Shown one piece after another: positions 8,634 through 16,495 of a stretch of DNA of 64,000 nt; position 1 is the first letter of the stretch, and each line of letters begins with the position of its first letter. The translations under genes and the position numbers were made by a program. Origin of the DNA: Kallotenue papyrolyticum (lineage in GTDB: Bacteria; Chloroflexota; Chloroflexia; Chloroflexales; Kallotenuaceae); assembly GCF_000526415.1 (NCBI RefSeq), contig NZ_JAGA01000003.1:434001-498000 (forward strand). The letters are read 5' to 3'. The notes below the pieces were generated by a model. That model saw nothing but the letters and a program-made list of their open reading frames with translations, had not been told where the DNA came from and searched no databases.

Positions 8634-10556
8634 ATGCTGGGCGTGTGCTACTACCCCGAACACTGGCCGCCGACGCGCTGGCCTACGGACGCGCACCTGA
8701 TGCGCGCCGCGGGCCTGGAGCTGGTGCGCATCGGCGAGTTTGCCTGGAGCCGGCTGGAGCCCCAGCCCGGCGTCTATGATTGGGACTGGCTGGACCGCGC
8801 CATCGAGACCCTCAGCGCGGCGGGCCTGCGCGTGATCCTGGGCACGCCCACGGCCACGCCGCCGGCCTGGCTGACCCACCGCTACCCGGAGGTTCTGCGC
8901 GTCGGCGCCGACGGTCGGCGCTGGAGCCACGGCGGACGGCGCCACACCTGCCCGACCAGTCCCGCCTACCGCGAGCACTGCCGACGCATCGTGACGGCGC
9001 TGGCCGAACGCTACGGTCGCCATCCGGCGGTGATCGCCTGGCAGATCGACAACGAGCTGGGCAACCACAGCACGGCGCGCTGCGCCTGTCCCACGTGCCG
9101 TGCCGCCTTTCAGCAGTGGTGCGCGCAGCGCTACGCAACGCTGGAGCAGCTCAATGCGCGCTGGGGCACGGTCTTCTGGAGCCAGGCATACAGCGACTGG
9201 CGGCAGATCCCACTGCCGAGCGATCCCGTCGGCGGCGGACACAACCCGGCCCTGGCGCTGGCCTACCGCCGCTTCGCTTCCGAGGCCAACATCGACTTTC
9301 TGCGCGCACAGACAGCCATTCTGCGCGCGCTGGCGCCGGGACGCCTGCTGACCACCAACATCGCGCCGCTGGACGACGAGATCGATTGGCACCGCCTGGC
9401 CGCCGAAGTGGATGTGATCAGTTGGGACAACTACCCCCACGGCTTCGAGCATCCCGCCGACGTCGCCTTCTTCCACGACCTGGTACGTGGGCTAAAGCGG
9501 CAGCCCTTCTGGGTCATGGAGCAGCAGCCCGGACGCATCAACTGGACGGCCTACAATCCGCCCGTGCCACCAGGCCAGGTGCGGCTCTGGACCTACCAGG
9601 CGCTGGCCCACGGCGCGGAGCACGTGCTCTTTTTTCGCTGGCGCGCCGGACGCGTGGGCCAGGAGCAGTACCACAGCGGCCTGCTGCGCCACGATGCCAC
9701 GCCGGCGCAGGGCTACCACGAGGTCGCCCGCCTGGCCCGCGAACTGGCCGAGCAGCCTCTGCCGCCGCGCGCGCCGGCGCGGGTCGCGCTGCTGATCAGC
9801 TACGAAGATGCCTGGAGCGTGCAGCTCGAACCGCACCATGCCGACTTCGACTACTGGCGGGTGGCGCGGCTGATCTATCGGGACTTCTGGCGACGCGGCA
9901 TCGCGGTGGATGTGATCCGCCGCGATCAAGAGCTGGACGGCTACCACCAGGCGATTGCGGTCGTGCCCATGCTGATCGATGCGGCCGACACGACGCGCTG
10001 GCGCGCCTTTGTGGCGCGCGGCGGCCATCTGACGCTCACCGCACGCGCCTGCGTGCGCGACCAGGACCTGATGTGGAGCGATCAGCCCCTGCCGCACGGC
10101 CTGAGCGAGCTGCTGGGCGCGCAGGTGCGCCAGTGGTATGCGTTGCCACCCGGCAGTCAGGCGCTGCTGCGCCGGGGTGATGCCGAGGCGGGCACAACCC
10201 ATACCTGGATCGAAGAGCTGGCGATCAACGACGACGCGCAGCACGCCACGGCTCCGCTCACGGCGCAACTGCCCGCCTATCCGACCATCGCGCCCTTTGC
10301 GCCGGCAGTCGAGACCCGCATCGGACGCGGCGCGCTGCGCTACCTAAGCTGCTACCCCGCCGATCCCGACGCCGGCTGGTGGAGCGCCTGGCCCGATCCG
10401 CCCGCGCCGCTGCTGCCACCAGACGTGGAAAGCGTGCCGCTGGCCGACGGCAGCCACCTGTTGCTCAATCATGGCGCCACGGAGCGTACGCCGGCAGGGT
10501 CCGCTGCGCCCCTCACCCCTTTGGAGGTGCGGATTCAGCCGGCATCGCCCCCCTAA
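8634..10556 (+). CDS. Glycoside hydrolase family 42 beta-galactosidase
   Basis: A 640-residue GH42 enzyme that cleaves terminal beta-galactosides in the cytoplasm. It opens with MLGVCYYPEHWPP, a family hallmark. The acid/base Glu is in WQIDNELGNH (about residue 143) and the nucleophile Glu in WVMEQQPGR (about residue 299). Cysteines in CACPTC fit the structural zinc site found in many GH42 enzymes. The C-terminal part contains the trimerisation-type (Rossmann-like) and small beta domains. The start at 8634 has no clear ribosome site; an ATG at 8630 is in another frame. Without a signal peptide it acts on sugar brought in by the transporter encoded just upstream. Confidence 0.95.
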   Translation: MLGVCYYPEHWPPTRWPTDAHLMRAAGLELVRIGEFAWSRLEPQPGVYDWDWLDRAIETLSAAGLRVILGTPTATPPAWLTHRYPEVLRVGADGRRWSHGGRRHTCPTSPAYREHCRRIVTALAERYGRHPAVIAWQIDNELGNHSTARCACPTCRAAFQQWCAQRYATLEQLNARWGTVFWSQAYSDWRQIPLPSDPVGGGHNPALALAYRRFASEANIDFLRAQTAILRALAPGRLLTTNIAPLDDEIDWHRLAAEVDVISWDNYPHGFEHPADVAFFHDLVRGLKRQPFWVMEQQPGRINWTAYNPPVPPGQVRLWTYQALAHGAEHVLFFRWRAGRVGQEQYHSGLLRHDATPAQGYHEVARLARELAEQPLPPRAPARVALLISYEDAWSVQLEPHHADFDYWRVARLIYRDFWRRGIAVDVIRRDQELDGYHQAIAVVPMLIDAADTTRWRAFVARGGHLTLTARACVRDQDLMWSDQPLPHGLSELLGAQVRQWYALPPGSQALLRRGDAEAGTTHTWIEELAINDDAQHATAPLTAQLPAYPTIAPFAPAVETRIGRGALRYLSCYPADPDAGWWSAWPDPPAPLLPPDVESVPLADGSHLLLNHGATERTPAGSAAPLTPLEVRIQPASPP

Positions 10557-10560
10557 ACGC

Positions 10561-10590
10561 TTGCCAGCAACAGGCCTGGGCTGTTATGCT
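10561..10590 (+). promoter_or_regulatory. Possible promoter of the phosphatase-like gene
   Basis: TTGCCA (10561-10566) and TATGCT (10585-10590) are separated by 18 bp, about 20 bp before a good GAGGAGG ribosome site. This suggests the next gene can be transcribed apart from the sugar operon. Matches are 4-5 of 6 per element, so this is moderate evidence. Confidence 0.4.
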
Positions 10591-10610
10591 CCCTCTGAGG
10601 AGGTCAGAAC

Positions 10611-11585
10611 ATGTATCAGGGTCGACCGCTGCTGCTGGTGGTAGGGGCAACCGACACCGGACGCGCGCCGATGGTGGCGGCGCTGTTGCGGCGCGCGCTG
10701 GGAGCGGAGGTTGCGGTCCACAGCGCCGGCGTGCTGGCGCATCAGGGCGAACGCGCCGCTCCCGAAGCGCAGATGGCCATGGACCAACTCGGCCTCGATC
10801 TGAGCGACCATGTGTCGCGCGCGCTGGGCGAGGCCGAGCACGCCCATGCCGACGTGCTGCTCGCCGTGGATCGCGGCACCGAAATGGTCCTCTTTACCCG
10901 CTTCCCCAACGACCGGCGCGTCACCTGCCTCTCGCTGCTGGCCGACCAGCCCGATGTGCTCGATCCGCATCGCATGCCGCTGGGGGTGTGGGTCGCCACC
11001 GCGCAGCAACTGGAGCAGCAGGTACAGCGCGCGCTGCCGGAGCTTCGCGCGCGCTTGGGCCTGAGCGCGCAGAACGCCGCCGAAACCACACCACCGCCGG
11101 CGGCGCGCGAAGCATGGCAGCCCATCCCCACCACCGCCACCGACCCCGAGACCATGTTCGCCATGCTGGCGTCCGCTCCCCCCCTTGCCTCAGCACCGGA
11201 GCAGGACGCAGCCACCGCCCGTGCCGCGCAGGACACCAGTCCCACTAGCGTGGCGGCGACGAAGGAGCGGGCAGCAGGTCGCGCCGAACAGGTACAGCGC
11301 ATGCTGCGGCTGCTGGCCATTGCCGAGGAAGCGCCGGAGATCGTGGACTGGGTACGGCTGCGCGACCAGTTGCTCGCCCGCTTGCGCGCCGTCGCCGCGC
11401 AGCCGCACAGCGGGCAGGATCTCACGCCGGCAGCCGTGCTGATGATCGAGGGCAAGCTCCAGCAGTGCAGCGCCCTGCCGGACGGCGCAGGCTTGCTGAC
11501 GCTCAAGCGCGTGATCGCCCGCCTGGAACAACCAGTCAGCGCGACAGATCTGCCTGGCCTTGGCCAGGCGTTGGCGACGTGGTGA
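10611..11585 (+). CDS. Low-molecular-weight phosphatase-like protein lacking the catalytic Cys
   Basis: A 324-residue protein. Residues 1-150 follow the LMW protein-tyrosine phosphatase/arsenate reductase fold: a P-loop-like VVGATDTGRAPMVAALL near the N-terminus, VHSAGVLAHQG, and a late DPHRM matching the catalytic Asp region. In active enzymes the loop is CX5R(S/T); here the position six residues before the Arg is Gly, so the nucleophile is absent. Residues ~155-324 are a low-complexity Ala/Pro/Thr linker and a helical C-terminal domain that I do not recognise. ATG 10611 follows GAGGAGGTCAGAAC. It is probably a binding or regulatory pseudo-phosphatase; its target is unknown. Its 3' end overlaps the convergent neighbour by 50 bp. 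Confidence 0.8.
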   Translation: MYQGRPLLLVVGATDTGRAPMVAALLRRALGAEVAVHSAGVLAHQGERAAPEAQMAMDQLGLDLSDHVSRALGEAEHAHADVLLAVDRGTEMVLFTRFPNDRRVTCLSLLADQPDVLDPHRMPLGVWVATAQQLEQQVQRALPELRARLGLSAQNAAETTPPPAAREAWQPIPTTATDPETMFAMLASAPPLASAPEQDAATARAAQDTSPTSVAATKERAAGRAEQVQRMLRLLAIAEEAPEIVDWVRLRDQLLARLRAVAAQPHSGQDLTPAAVLMIEGKLQQCSALPDGAGLLTLKRVIARLEQPVSATDLPGLGQALATW

Positions 11586-12513
11586 GCCGGAGCTCACCCG
11601 CACCAGCAGCGACGTACCGCTTCGCCGTCGCGTCCGCGACGAACGGCTGCGGCCAGAACAGCAGCACCAGTGCCGGCAGAAAGACCAGCAGCACCACTCC
11701 ATCTCGGGTAGGACCATCCACCAGCATCAGGAGGTAGATCGACCAGCTCAGCAGCGCCAGCGTGCTGGCCTGCCGTGCGCTGCGCGGCACCAGCCAGAGC
11801 GCGCACAGATCGTACACGCCGCGCAGCGGCAAAAGCGCCATCAGCGCCAGCAGCCGCGCACGCGGATCGCGCCAGCGCAGCAACGCCAGCAGCAGCACGG
11901 GACCGAAAGGCAGCTCCAGCGCCGGCACCACCGCCTGGTAGCCGCCCACCCGCGCCAGCCAGCGCCGCGGCCAGCCCGGATCGATCAGCAGGCTGAGCAC
12001 CAGCACCGCCGCGGCCAGCGCCACGCCGCGCCAGGTAAGACGCTGCAGCGCGACCGGCAGCGCGATCTGCGGCTTGACCAGCACCAACAGCGGCGCCAGC
12101 ACCGGCACAAACCAGGCCGCCATGATCAGCGGCGACCACTGTCGGAAGTACACCGCGCAAAAGAACGGAAACGAGGCCAGCACCCAGAGGCGCCAGGGCG
12201 CAGCGCGCAACAGGCACCAGGTCAGCAGCGCGGCACACAGGCCCACAAACACCGCGCCGGCCAGGGGCGGCGGCAACCACAGCAGCGGCAAGCCGAAGAG
12301 CGCCGCCGGCAGCGGGTAGGGCACCGCCTCCGGACCCGCCGGCCCGGCATAGGGATCACGGCCCGTCGCCAACGCCTGCGCCGCGTCCAGCGCCCAGAAA
12401 ACATCTCCGGCGCCGTCGAAAAAATGCACCGGCAACGCCAGGGCAACCCCCGCGACCAGCACACCGACGAGCACAGCGCCGGGCAGAGGGCGGAGCGGCG
12501 CGCATCGCTTCAT
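11536..12513 (-). CDS. Polytopic membrane protein, GT87/DUF2029-like
   Basis: A 325-residue hydrophobic protein with about nine membrane segments. The segment after the first helix (FFDGAGDVFWALDAAQALATGRDPYAGP) resembles the first extracytoplasmic loop of polyprenyl-phosphate-mannose-dependent mannosyltransferases (GT87/DUF2029), which carries an acidic pair and the 'GxDPY' turn. The ATG at 12513 has GGAG six bases upstream and is preferred over ATG 12525 or the 12594 extension. Function as a glycosyltransferase is inference; the total length is at the short end for that family. It lies downstream of, but 123 bp away from, nothing co-directional except purF. Confidence 0.7.
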   Translation of the reverse strand: MKRCAPLRPLPGAVLVGVLVAGVALALPVHFFDGAGDVFWALDAAQALATGRDPYAGPAGPEAVPYPLPAALFGLPLLWLPPPLAGAVFVGLCAALLTWCLLRAAPWRLWVLASFPFFCAVYFRQWSPLIMAAWFVPVLAPLLVLVKPQIALPVALQRLTWRGVALAAAVLVLSLLIDPGWPRRWLARVGGYQAVVPALELPFGPVLLLALLRWRDPRARLLALMALLPLRGVYDLCALWLVPRSARQASTLALLSWSIYLLMLVDGPTRDGVVLLVFLPALVLLFWPQPFVADATAKRYVAAGAGELRLTTSPTPGQGQADLSR

Positions 12514-12636
12514 CAAACGCTCCATCCGCCCGCTACGGTAGCACACGCCGATACGCCATGCAGCCCGCCAACGGTCCCGATCGCGCCCGACCACTCAGGC
12601 CAGGCGCGCGGGAACGGCGTCGGCGGGCCACGAGCG

Positions 12637-14046
12637 CTATTCGAAGAGCAGCTTGATCTCCTCGCGGCGATGCGGATCGAAGTTGGGAATGGGGTACTTG
12701 CCCGTAAAACAGGCGCCGCAGAACGACTCCGGATCGCGCCCGGTGGCGCGCAGCAGCCCCTCGAAGCTCAGGTAGGCCAGCGAGTCGGCGCCGATATACC
12801 GGCAGATCTCCTCGACCGACATGCGATGGGCGATCAGTTCGGGATAGGTGGCCATATCCACGCCCATGAAGCAGGGGTGGCGGATCGGCGGCGACGACAC
12901 GCGCACGTGCACCTCGGTCGCGCCCGCCTCGCGCAGCAGCCGCACGATCGGACCGCTGGTGTTGCCACGCACGATCGAGTCATCCACCAGCACCACGCGC
13001 TTGCCGCGCAGCGTGCTGGCCAGCGGATTGAACTTGAGCTTGACGCCCTGCTTGCGCAGGCGATCATCGGGCTGAATAAAGGTGCGCCCGATGTAGCGGT
13101 TTTTGATCAAGCCTTCGGTGTAGGGCAGACCGGATTCCTGGGCATAGCCGATCGCCGCCGGCGTCGCCGAGTCGGGCACACCCATGACGATATCGGCCCG
13201 TGCCGGCGCTTCGCGGGCCAGCTCGCGGCCCAGTTCCATGCGCACCGAATGGATCAATTGATCCTGCAGCAGGCTGTCGGGCCGGGCGAAGTAAATGTAC
13301 TCGAAGAGGCACAGCGCCGGGCGCGGCGCAGGCCGCTCCACGATCGTGCGCGGGCCGCGCGCATCGATCATCAGCGCCTCGCCGGGCCGCACTTCACGCA
13401 CATACTCGGCGCCGATGGTGGACAGCGCACACGATTCGGAGGCCACCACCCAGCCGCTCTCGCCCAGATGGCCTAGGCACAGTGGCCGCAGGCCGAGCGG
13501 ATCGCGCACGGCATACAGCGCTTCGCGCGTCAGAATCACCAGGCAATAGGCGCCCTCGGCACGCTCCATGAACTCGGTGATGCGCTCTACCCAGTCGGGC
13601 CCTTCACCGCCAAGCAGCGTCAGCGCCGCCACTTCGCTATCCGAGCTGGAGGTCAGGCCCGCGCCGCGTTTGAGCACCTGCAGCCGCAGCTCGGCGGCGT
13701 TGGTCAGGTTGCCATTGTGGGCCAGCGCCAGCGGCCCCAGGTACGACTCCATGGTGTAGGGCTGCGCGTTGGCGATCTGCGATGAGCCGGTGGTCGAGTA
13801 GCGCGTGTGGCCGATCGCACTATGGCCCCGCAGCGGCGCCAGCGATGCTTCGTCGAAGATCTGGGCGACCAGGCCCATATCTTTGTGTGTCACAATGCGA
13901 CGGCCATCGCAAACGGCGATGCCTGCGCTCTCCTGCCCGCGATGTTGCAGGGCATACAGGCCAAAAAAGGTGAGGCGCGCGACATCCTCCCCGGGCGCAT
14001 ACACACCGAAGACGCCACACTCCTCGCGCGGATGATCGCTGAACAT
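12637..14046 (-). CDS. purF: Amidophosphoribosyltransferase PurF
   Basis: A 469-residue enzyme catalysing the first step of purine synthesis (PRPP plus glutamine to phosphoribosylamine). A short propeptide (MFSDHPREE) precedes the N-terminal nucleophile Cys in CGVFG, as in the B. subtilis-type enzyme. The glutaminase half contains GHTRYSTTGSS and SSSDSEV; the PRPP loop VVLVDDSIVRGNTS lies near residue 350. Several Cys (for example CFMG, CGACF) fit the Fe-S cluster seen in this type. The ATG at 14046 follows GAGGGGAGC and the TATAAT element is 31 bp further up. It stands alone here; no other pur gene is in the window. Confidence 0.97.
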   Translation of the reverse strand: MFSDHPREECGVFGVYAPGEDVARLTFFGLYALQHRGQESAGIAVCDGRRIVTHKDMGLVAQIFDEASLAPLRGHSAIGHTRYSTTGSSQIANAQPYTMESYLGPLALAHNGNLTNAAELRLQVLKRGAGLTSSSDSEVAALTLLGGEGPDWVERITEFMERAEGAYCLVILTREALYAVRDPLGLRPLCLGHLGESGWVVASESCALSTIGAEYVREVRPGEALMIDARGPRTIVERPAPRPALCLFEYIYFARPDSLLQDQLIHSVRMELGRELAREAPARADIVMGVPDSATPAAIGYAQESGLPYTEGLIKNRYIGRTFIQPDDRLRKQGVKLKFNPLASTLRGKRVVLVDDSIVRGNTSGPIVRLLREAGATEVHVRVSSPPIRHPCFMGVDMATYPELIAHRMSVEEICRYIGADSLAYLSFEGLLRATGRDPESFCGACFTGKYPIPNFDPHRREEIKLLFE

Positions 14047-14076
14047 GCTCCCCTCACACACTGCCGTTCCGCGCCA

Positions 14077-14085
14077 ATTATAACA
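14077..14085 (-). promoter_or_regulatory. Extended -10 promoter of purF
   Basis: On the minus strand TGTTATAAT (14085-14077) matches the TGnTATAAT extended -10 consensus exactly. No good -35 is present, as usual for this class. The expected 5' leader is about 24 nt and contains the purF ribosome site. Confidence 0.7.
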
Positions 14086-14130
14086 CGCGCTGCCGGGCGC
14101 GACCGAGGTCCTCTGGCAGCCGCGCGGCCA

Positions 14131-14159
14131 TTGACAGGCGCCCCGAACAGGGCTACACT
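14131..14159 (+). promoter_or_regulatory. Sigma-70-type promoter of the Fur-family/ECF operon
   Basis: A consensus -35 TTGACA (14131-14136), a 17-bp spacer and -10 TACACT (14154-14159) precede the regulator gene start by 28 bp. Confidence 0.8.
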
Positions 14160-14164
14160 GCTTC

Positions 14165-14180
14165 CTGCAAAGAGTTGCAA
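14165..14180. promoter_or_regulatory. Nur-like operator at the start site of the Fur-family operon
   Basis: CTGCAA-AGAG-TTGCAA directly follows the -10 element; the inner 14 bp (14166-14179) are an inverted repeat. It closely resembles the published nickel-regulator (Nur) box of Streptomyces, tTGCaa-N5-ttGCAA, differing by one base in the spacer. The position over the transcription start fits repression of this operon by its own first gene product. Confidence 0.55.
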
Positions 14181-14187
14181 CAGCGGT

Positions 14188-14652
14188 ATGCGTCATGACG
14201 AAGTCATACATCGCCTGCGTGCGCAGGGCTACCGCCTGACGCAGCAGCGCCGGTTGATTCTGAACGCGCTCGCGGCGCACCACGGCCATGTTAGCGCGCG
14301 TGAGCTGCACCGGATCGTCGCGCGCCAGGCGCCAGCGATCAACCTGGCGACGGTCTATCGCACGCTGCACTGGCTGGAGCGGGTTGGGCTGGCGCATGCC
14401 ATCGATGCGGGCGAGCACCAGCGGCTATACGAGTATGCGGCGACGGATGACCACCACCACCTGATCTGCCGCAGCTGCGGCGCACAGCAAGAGATCGATC
14501 ACGCCGTCTTCGACGCGTTACGCGAGCGGCTGCTGGAACGCTATGCCTTTGTGGCCGATCCGCGGCACATCGCCATCTTCGGCTGGTGCGCGCGGTGTCG
14601 CGCGGCCTATGCCCCCGCCGACGCAGCTCCGTCACGCCGGGCCGCACCCTGA
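14188..14652 (+). CDS. Fur-family metalloregulator, probably nickel-responsive (Nur-like)
   Basis: A 154-residue Fur-type protein. The N-terminal winged helix is LRAQGYRLTQQRRLILNALA (residues 8-27) with the recognition part NLATVYRTLHWLE. The dimerisation domain holds the His-rich DDHHHLICRSCG and a C-terminal CARC, the two CxxC pairs of the structural zinc site. The ATG at 14188 is just before the helix and has only a weak ribosome site; the upstream open frame to 13807 overlaps purF and is not used. It is the first gene of an operon with a Ni/Co importer and has a Nur-like box at its promoter, so nickel (or cobalt) sensing is the best guess. Fur or Zur specificity is not excluded. Confidence 0.88.
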   Translation: MRHDEVIHRLRAQGYRLTQQRRLILNALAAHHGHVSARELHRIVARQAPAINLATVYRTLHWLERVGLAHAIDAGEHQRLYEYAATDDHHHLICRSCGAQQEIDHAVFDALRERLLERYAFVADPRHIAIFGWCARCRAAYAPADAAPSRRAAP

Positions 14653-14668
14653 ACCACCTGGAGGAGCC

Positions 14669-15679
14669 ATGCTGGAAGCCATCACACGATTGCTGGTGCT
14701 GGGCTTGCACATTCCGGACGGCTTTCTTTCACTGCCGGTCGCGTTGTGCTTCTGGATCATCACCGTTGCCGCGATCGCCTGGGCTGCCCGCCGCGCCGGA
14801 CACGCGCTGGATGACCGGCAGGTACCCCTGCTGGGGGTGATGGCCGCCTGTATCTTCGCCGCGCAGATGCTCAACTTTCCGATCGCGGGGGGCACCTCCG
14901 GCCACCTGCTGGGTGGCGCGCTGGCGGCGATCGTGCTGGGCGCCTGGAACGGCATGCTGGTGATGACCTGTGTGATCGGCCTGCAGGCGTTGCTATTCCA
15001 GGACGGCGGGCTGGTGGCGATGAGCGCTAATATCTTCAACATGGGCCTGCTCACGGCGCTGATCGGCAGTGGCGCGTTCTACGGCCTGCTGACGCTGCTG
15101 GGCCGCCGCCGCTGGAGCATGGCCGTCGCCGCCGGTGGCGCGGCCTGGCTGTCGGTGATGGCCGCCGCGCTGCTGACCGCGCTGCAGTTGATCGCGTCGG
15201 GCACGGCGCCCGCAGCGGTGGTGCTGCCGGCGATGCTGGGCATCCACGCGCTGATCGGCATCGGCGAGGCGCTGATCACCATGGCGGCGCTGGCCTTCCT
15301 GCTCACCACGCGGCCCGACCTGTTGCCACCACGCCTGCTCGACACGCTGCAGGGCAAGCGACCGGCGCTCTCGGGCAGGGCACTGCTGGGCGGCGGCCTG
15401 GCCCTGGCGGCGCTGCTGACGCTCCTCGCGCCGCTGGCGTCGAGCGCGCCCGATGGGCTGGAGCGCGTAGCCGAGGACCTTGGCTTTCTGGGGCGCGCCC
15501 TCGACCCACTCTACGCCCTGCTGCCGGACTACACCCTTCCCGGTGTGTCGGGCGGCCTGTCCACGATCCTAGCCGGATTGCTGGGTGTGATCATCGTTGC
15601 CGCGCTGGCCTACGGCATCGCACTGCGGCTGCGCCGCCGCGCCCCGCTGGCCGAGCGCCGGTCAACGCACACCCCTTAG
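14669..15679 (+). CDS. cbiM: Energy-coupling Ni/Co transporter substrate component, CbiM-PDGLE (CbiN) fusion
   Basis: A 336-residue membrane protein. The N-terminus carries the metal-binding LHIPDGFLS motif slightly downstream of Met1, then AGGTSGHLLGGALAAIVLG and LLFQDGGLVAMSANIFNMG, diagnostic of CbiM/NikM. After about residue 230 a PDGLE-type domain (SSAPDGLERVAEDLGF and a last membrane helix) replaces the separate CbiN/NikN subunit. ATG 14669 has GAGGAGCC close upstream. It lies 16 bp after the Fur-family gene and 24 bp before cbiQ. The N-terminal His of CbiM normally contributes to metal binding at position 2; here extra residues precede it, which is unusual. Nickel versus cobalt cannot be decided. 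Confidence 0.92.
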   Translation: MLEAITRLLVLGLHIPDGFLSLPVALCFWIITVAAIAWAARRAGHALDDRQVPLLGVMAACIFAAQMLNFPIAGGTSGHLLGGALAAIVLGAWNGMLVMTCVIGLQALLFQDGGLVAMSANIFNMGLLTALIGSGAFYGLLTLLGRRRWSMAVAAGGAAWLSVMAAALLTALQLIASGTAPAAVVLPAMLGIHALIGIGEALITMAALAFLLTTRPDLLPPRLLDTLQGKRPALSGRALLGGGLALAALLTLLAPLASSAPDGLERVAEDLGFLGRALDPLYALLPDYTLPGVSGGLSTILAGLLGVIIVAALAYGIALRLRRRAPLAERRSTHTP

Positions 15680-15703
15680 CGTTTGGTTGCGGAGCAGGGC
15701 GCG

Positions 15704-16495
15704 ATGGCCTACCAGCTTGCCGAATCAATGGTGCATGGCGAAAGCCCGATCCACACGCTTGATCCACGCGTCAAGCTGCTCCTGACGCTGGCCGTGATCA
15801 TCAGCGCCACGCTGCTGCCGCCCGGCGCCTGGCTGGCGCTGGCGGCGCTCACGGCGTTGCTGTGGACGGCGATCCTGATCGCCGGCATCGGCCTGGGCGC
15901 GATCCTGCGCCGTACGCTGCCGGCGCTGCCCTTTGCCCTGGCGGCGATCACGATCGTCTTCACTGCGCCGGGCACCGCGCTGCTGCGCCTGCCGTTGGGC
16001 CCGTTGACGCTGACGATCAGCGACGTGGGCCTGATCCGCTTCCTGTCGATCAGCTGGAAAGCCTGGCTCTCGGTGCAGGCCGCGCTGCTGCTGACGACAA
16101 CCACCCAGTTTCTGGAGGTGTTGTGGGCCTTGCGCGCGTTGCGCCTGCCGGCGGTGCTGGTCGCGATCCTGGGACTGATGTACCGCTACCTGTTCGTGCT
16201 GACCGACGAAGCGCACCGCCTGCTGCGCGCGCGCGAGTGCCGCGCCGCAAGTCTGGATGGCCGCGGCGGGCGTACCGTCTGGTGGCGCGCGCGCATCGCC
16301 GGGCAGATGGTCGGAACGCTGATGTTGCGCGCCTTTGAGCGCTCCGAACGTATCTACATTGCGATGTTGGCGCGCGGCTATCAGGGCGAGCTGCGCAGCC
16401 TGACTCCGCCGCGTCTCACGCGCCGCGACTGGTGCTGGGCCGGATTGACCGGCCTGTTGCTGCTGCTCATCGTCACACAAGCCTATCTTGTATGA
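15704..16495 (+). CDS. cbiQ: ECF transporter transmembrane component CbiQ
   Basis: A 263-residue EcfT-type protein. It opens with GESPIHTLDPRVKLLLTLA, the standard CbiQ start. It has about five membrane helices and the coupling motifs RARECRA and ERSERIYIAMLARGYQG (the Ala-Arg-Gly signature) near residue 225, which contact the ATPase. The ATG at 15704 follows GGAG; an in-frame TTG at 15683 is possible but has no ribosome site. Its stop codon overlaps the cbiO start (ATGA), so the two are translationally coupled. Confidence 0.94.
   Translation: MAYQLAESMVHGESPIHTLDPRVKLLLTLAVIISATLLPPGAWLALAALTALLWTAILIAGIGLGAILRRTLPALPFALAAITIVFTAPGTALLRLPLGPLTLTISDVGLIRFLSISWKAWLSVQAALLLTTTTQFLEVLWALRALRLPAVLVAILGLMYRYLFVLTDEAHRLLRARECRAASLDGRGGRTVWWRARIAGQMVGTLMLRAFERSERIYIAMLARGYQGELRSLTPPRLTRRDWCWAGLTGLLLLLIVTQAYLV

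Noticed and set aside
8780-10180. 466-codon open frame inside the GH42 gene
   Set aside because: It is another frame of a gene with unambiguous GH42 motifs; the product is Arg/Pro/Ala low complexity, typical of high-GC shadow frames.
14188-14652. This Fur-family protein as the regulator of the Fur boxes at 22910-22955
   Set aside because: The box at its own promoter is of a different type (TGCAA/TTGCA versus TGATAAT/ATTATCA), so a separate iron Fur is more likely; not excluded.
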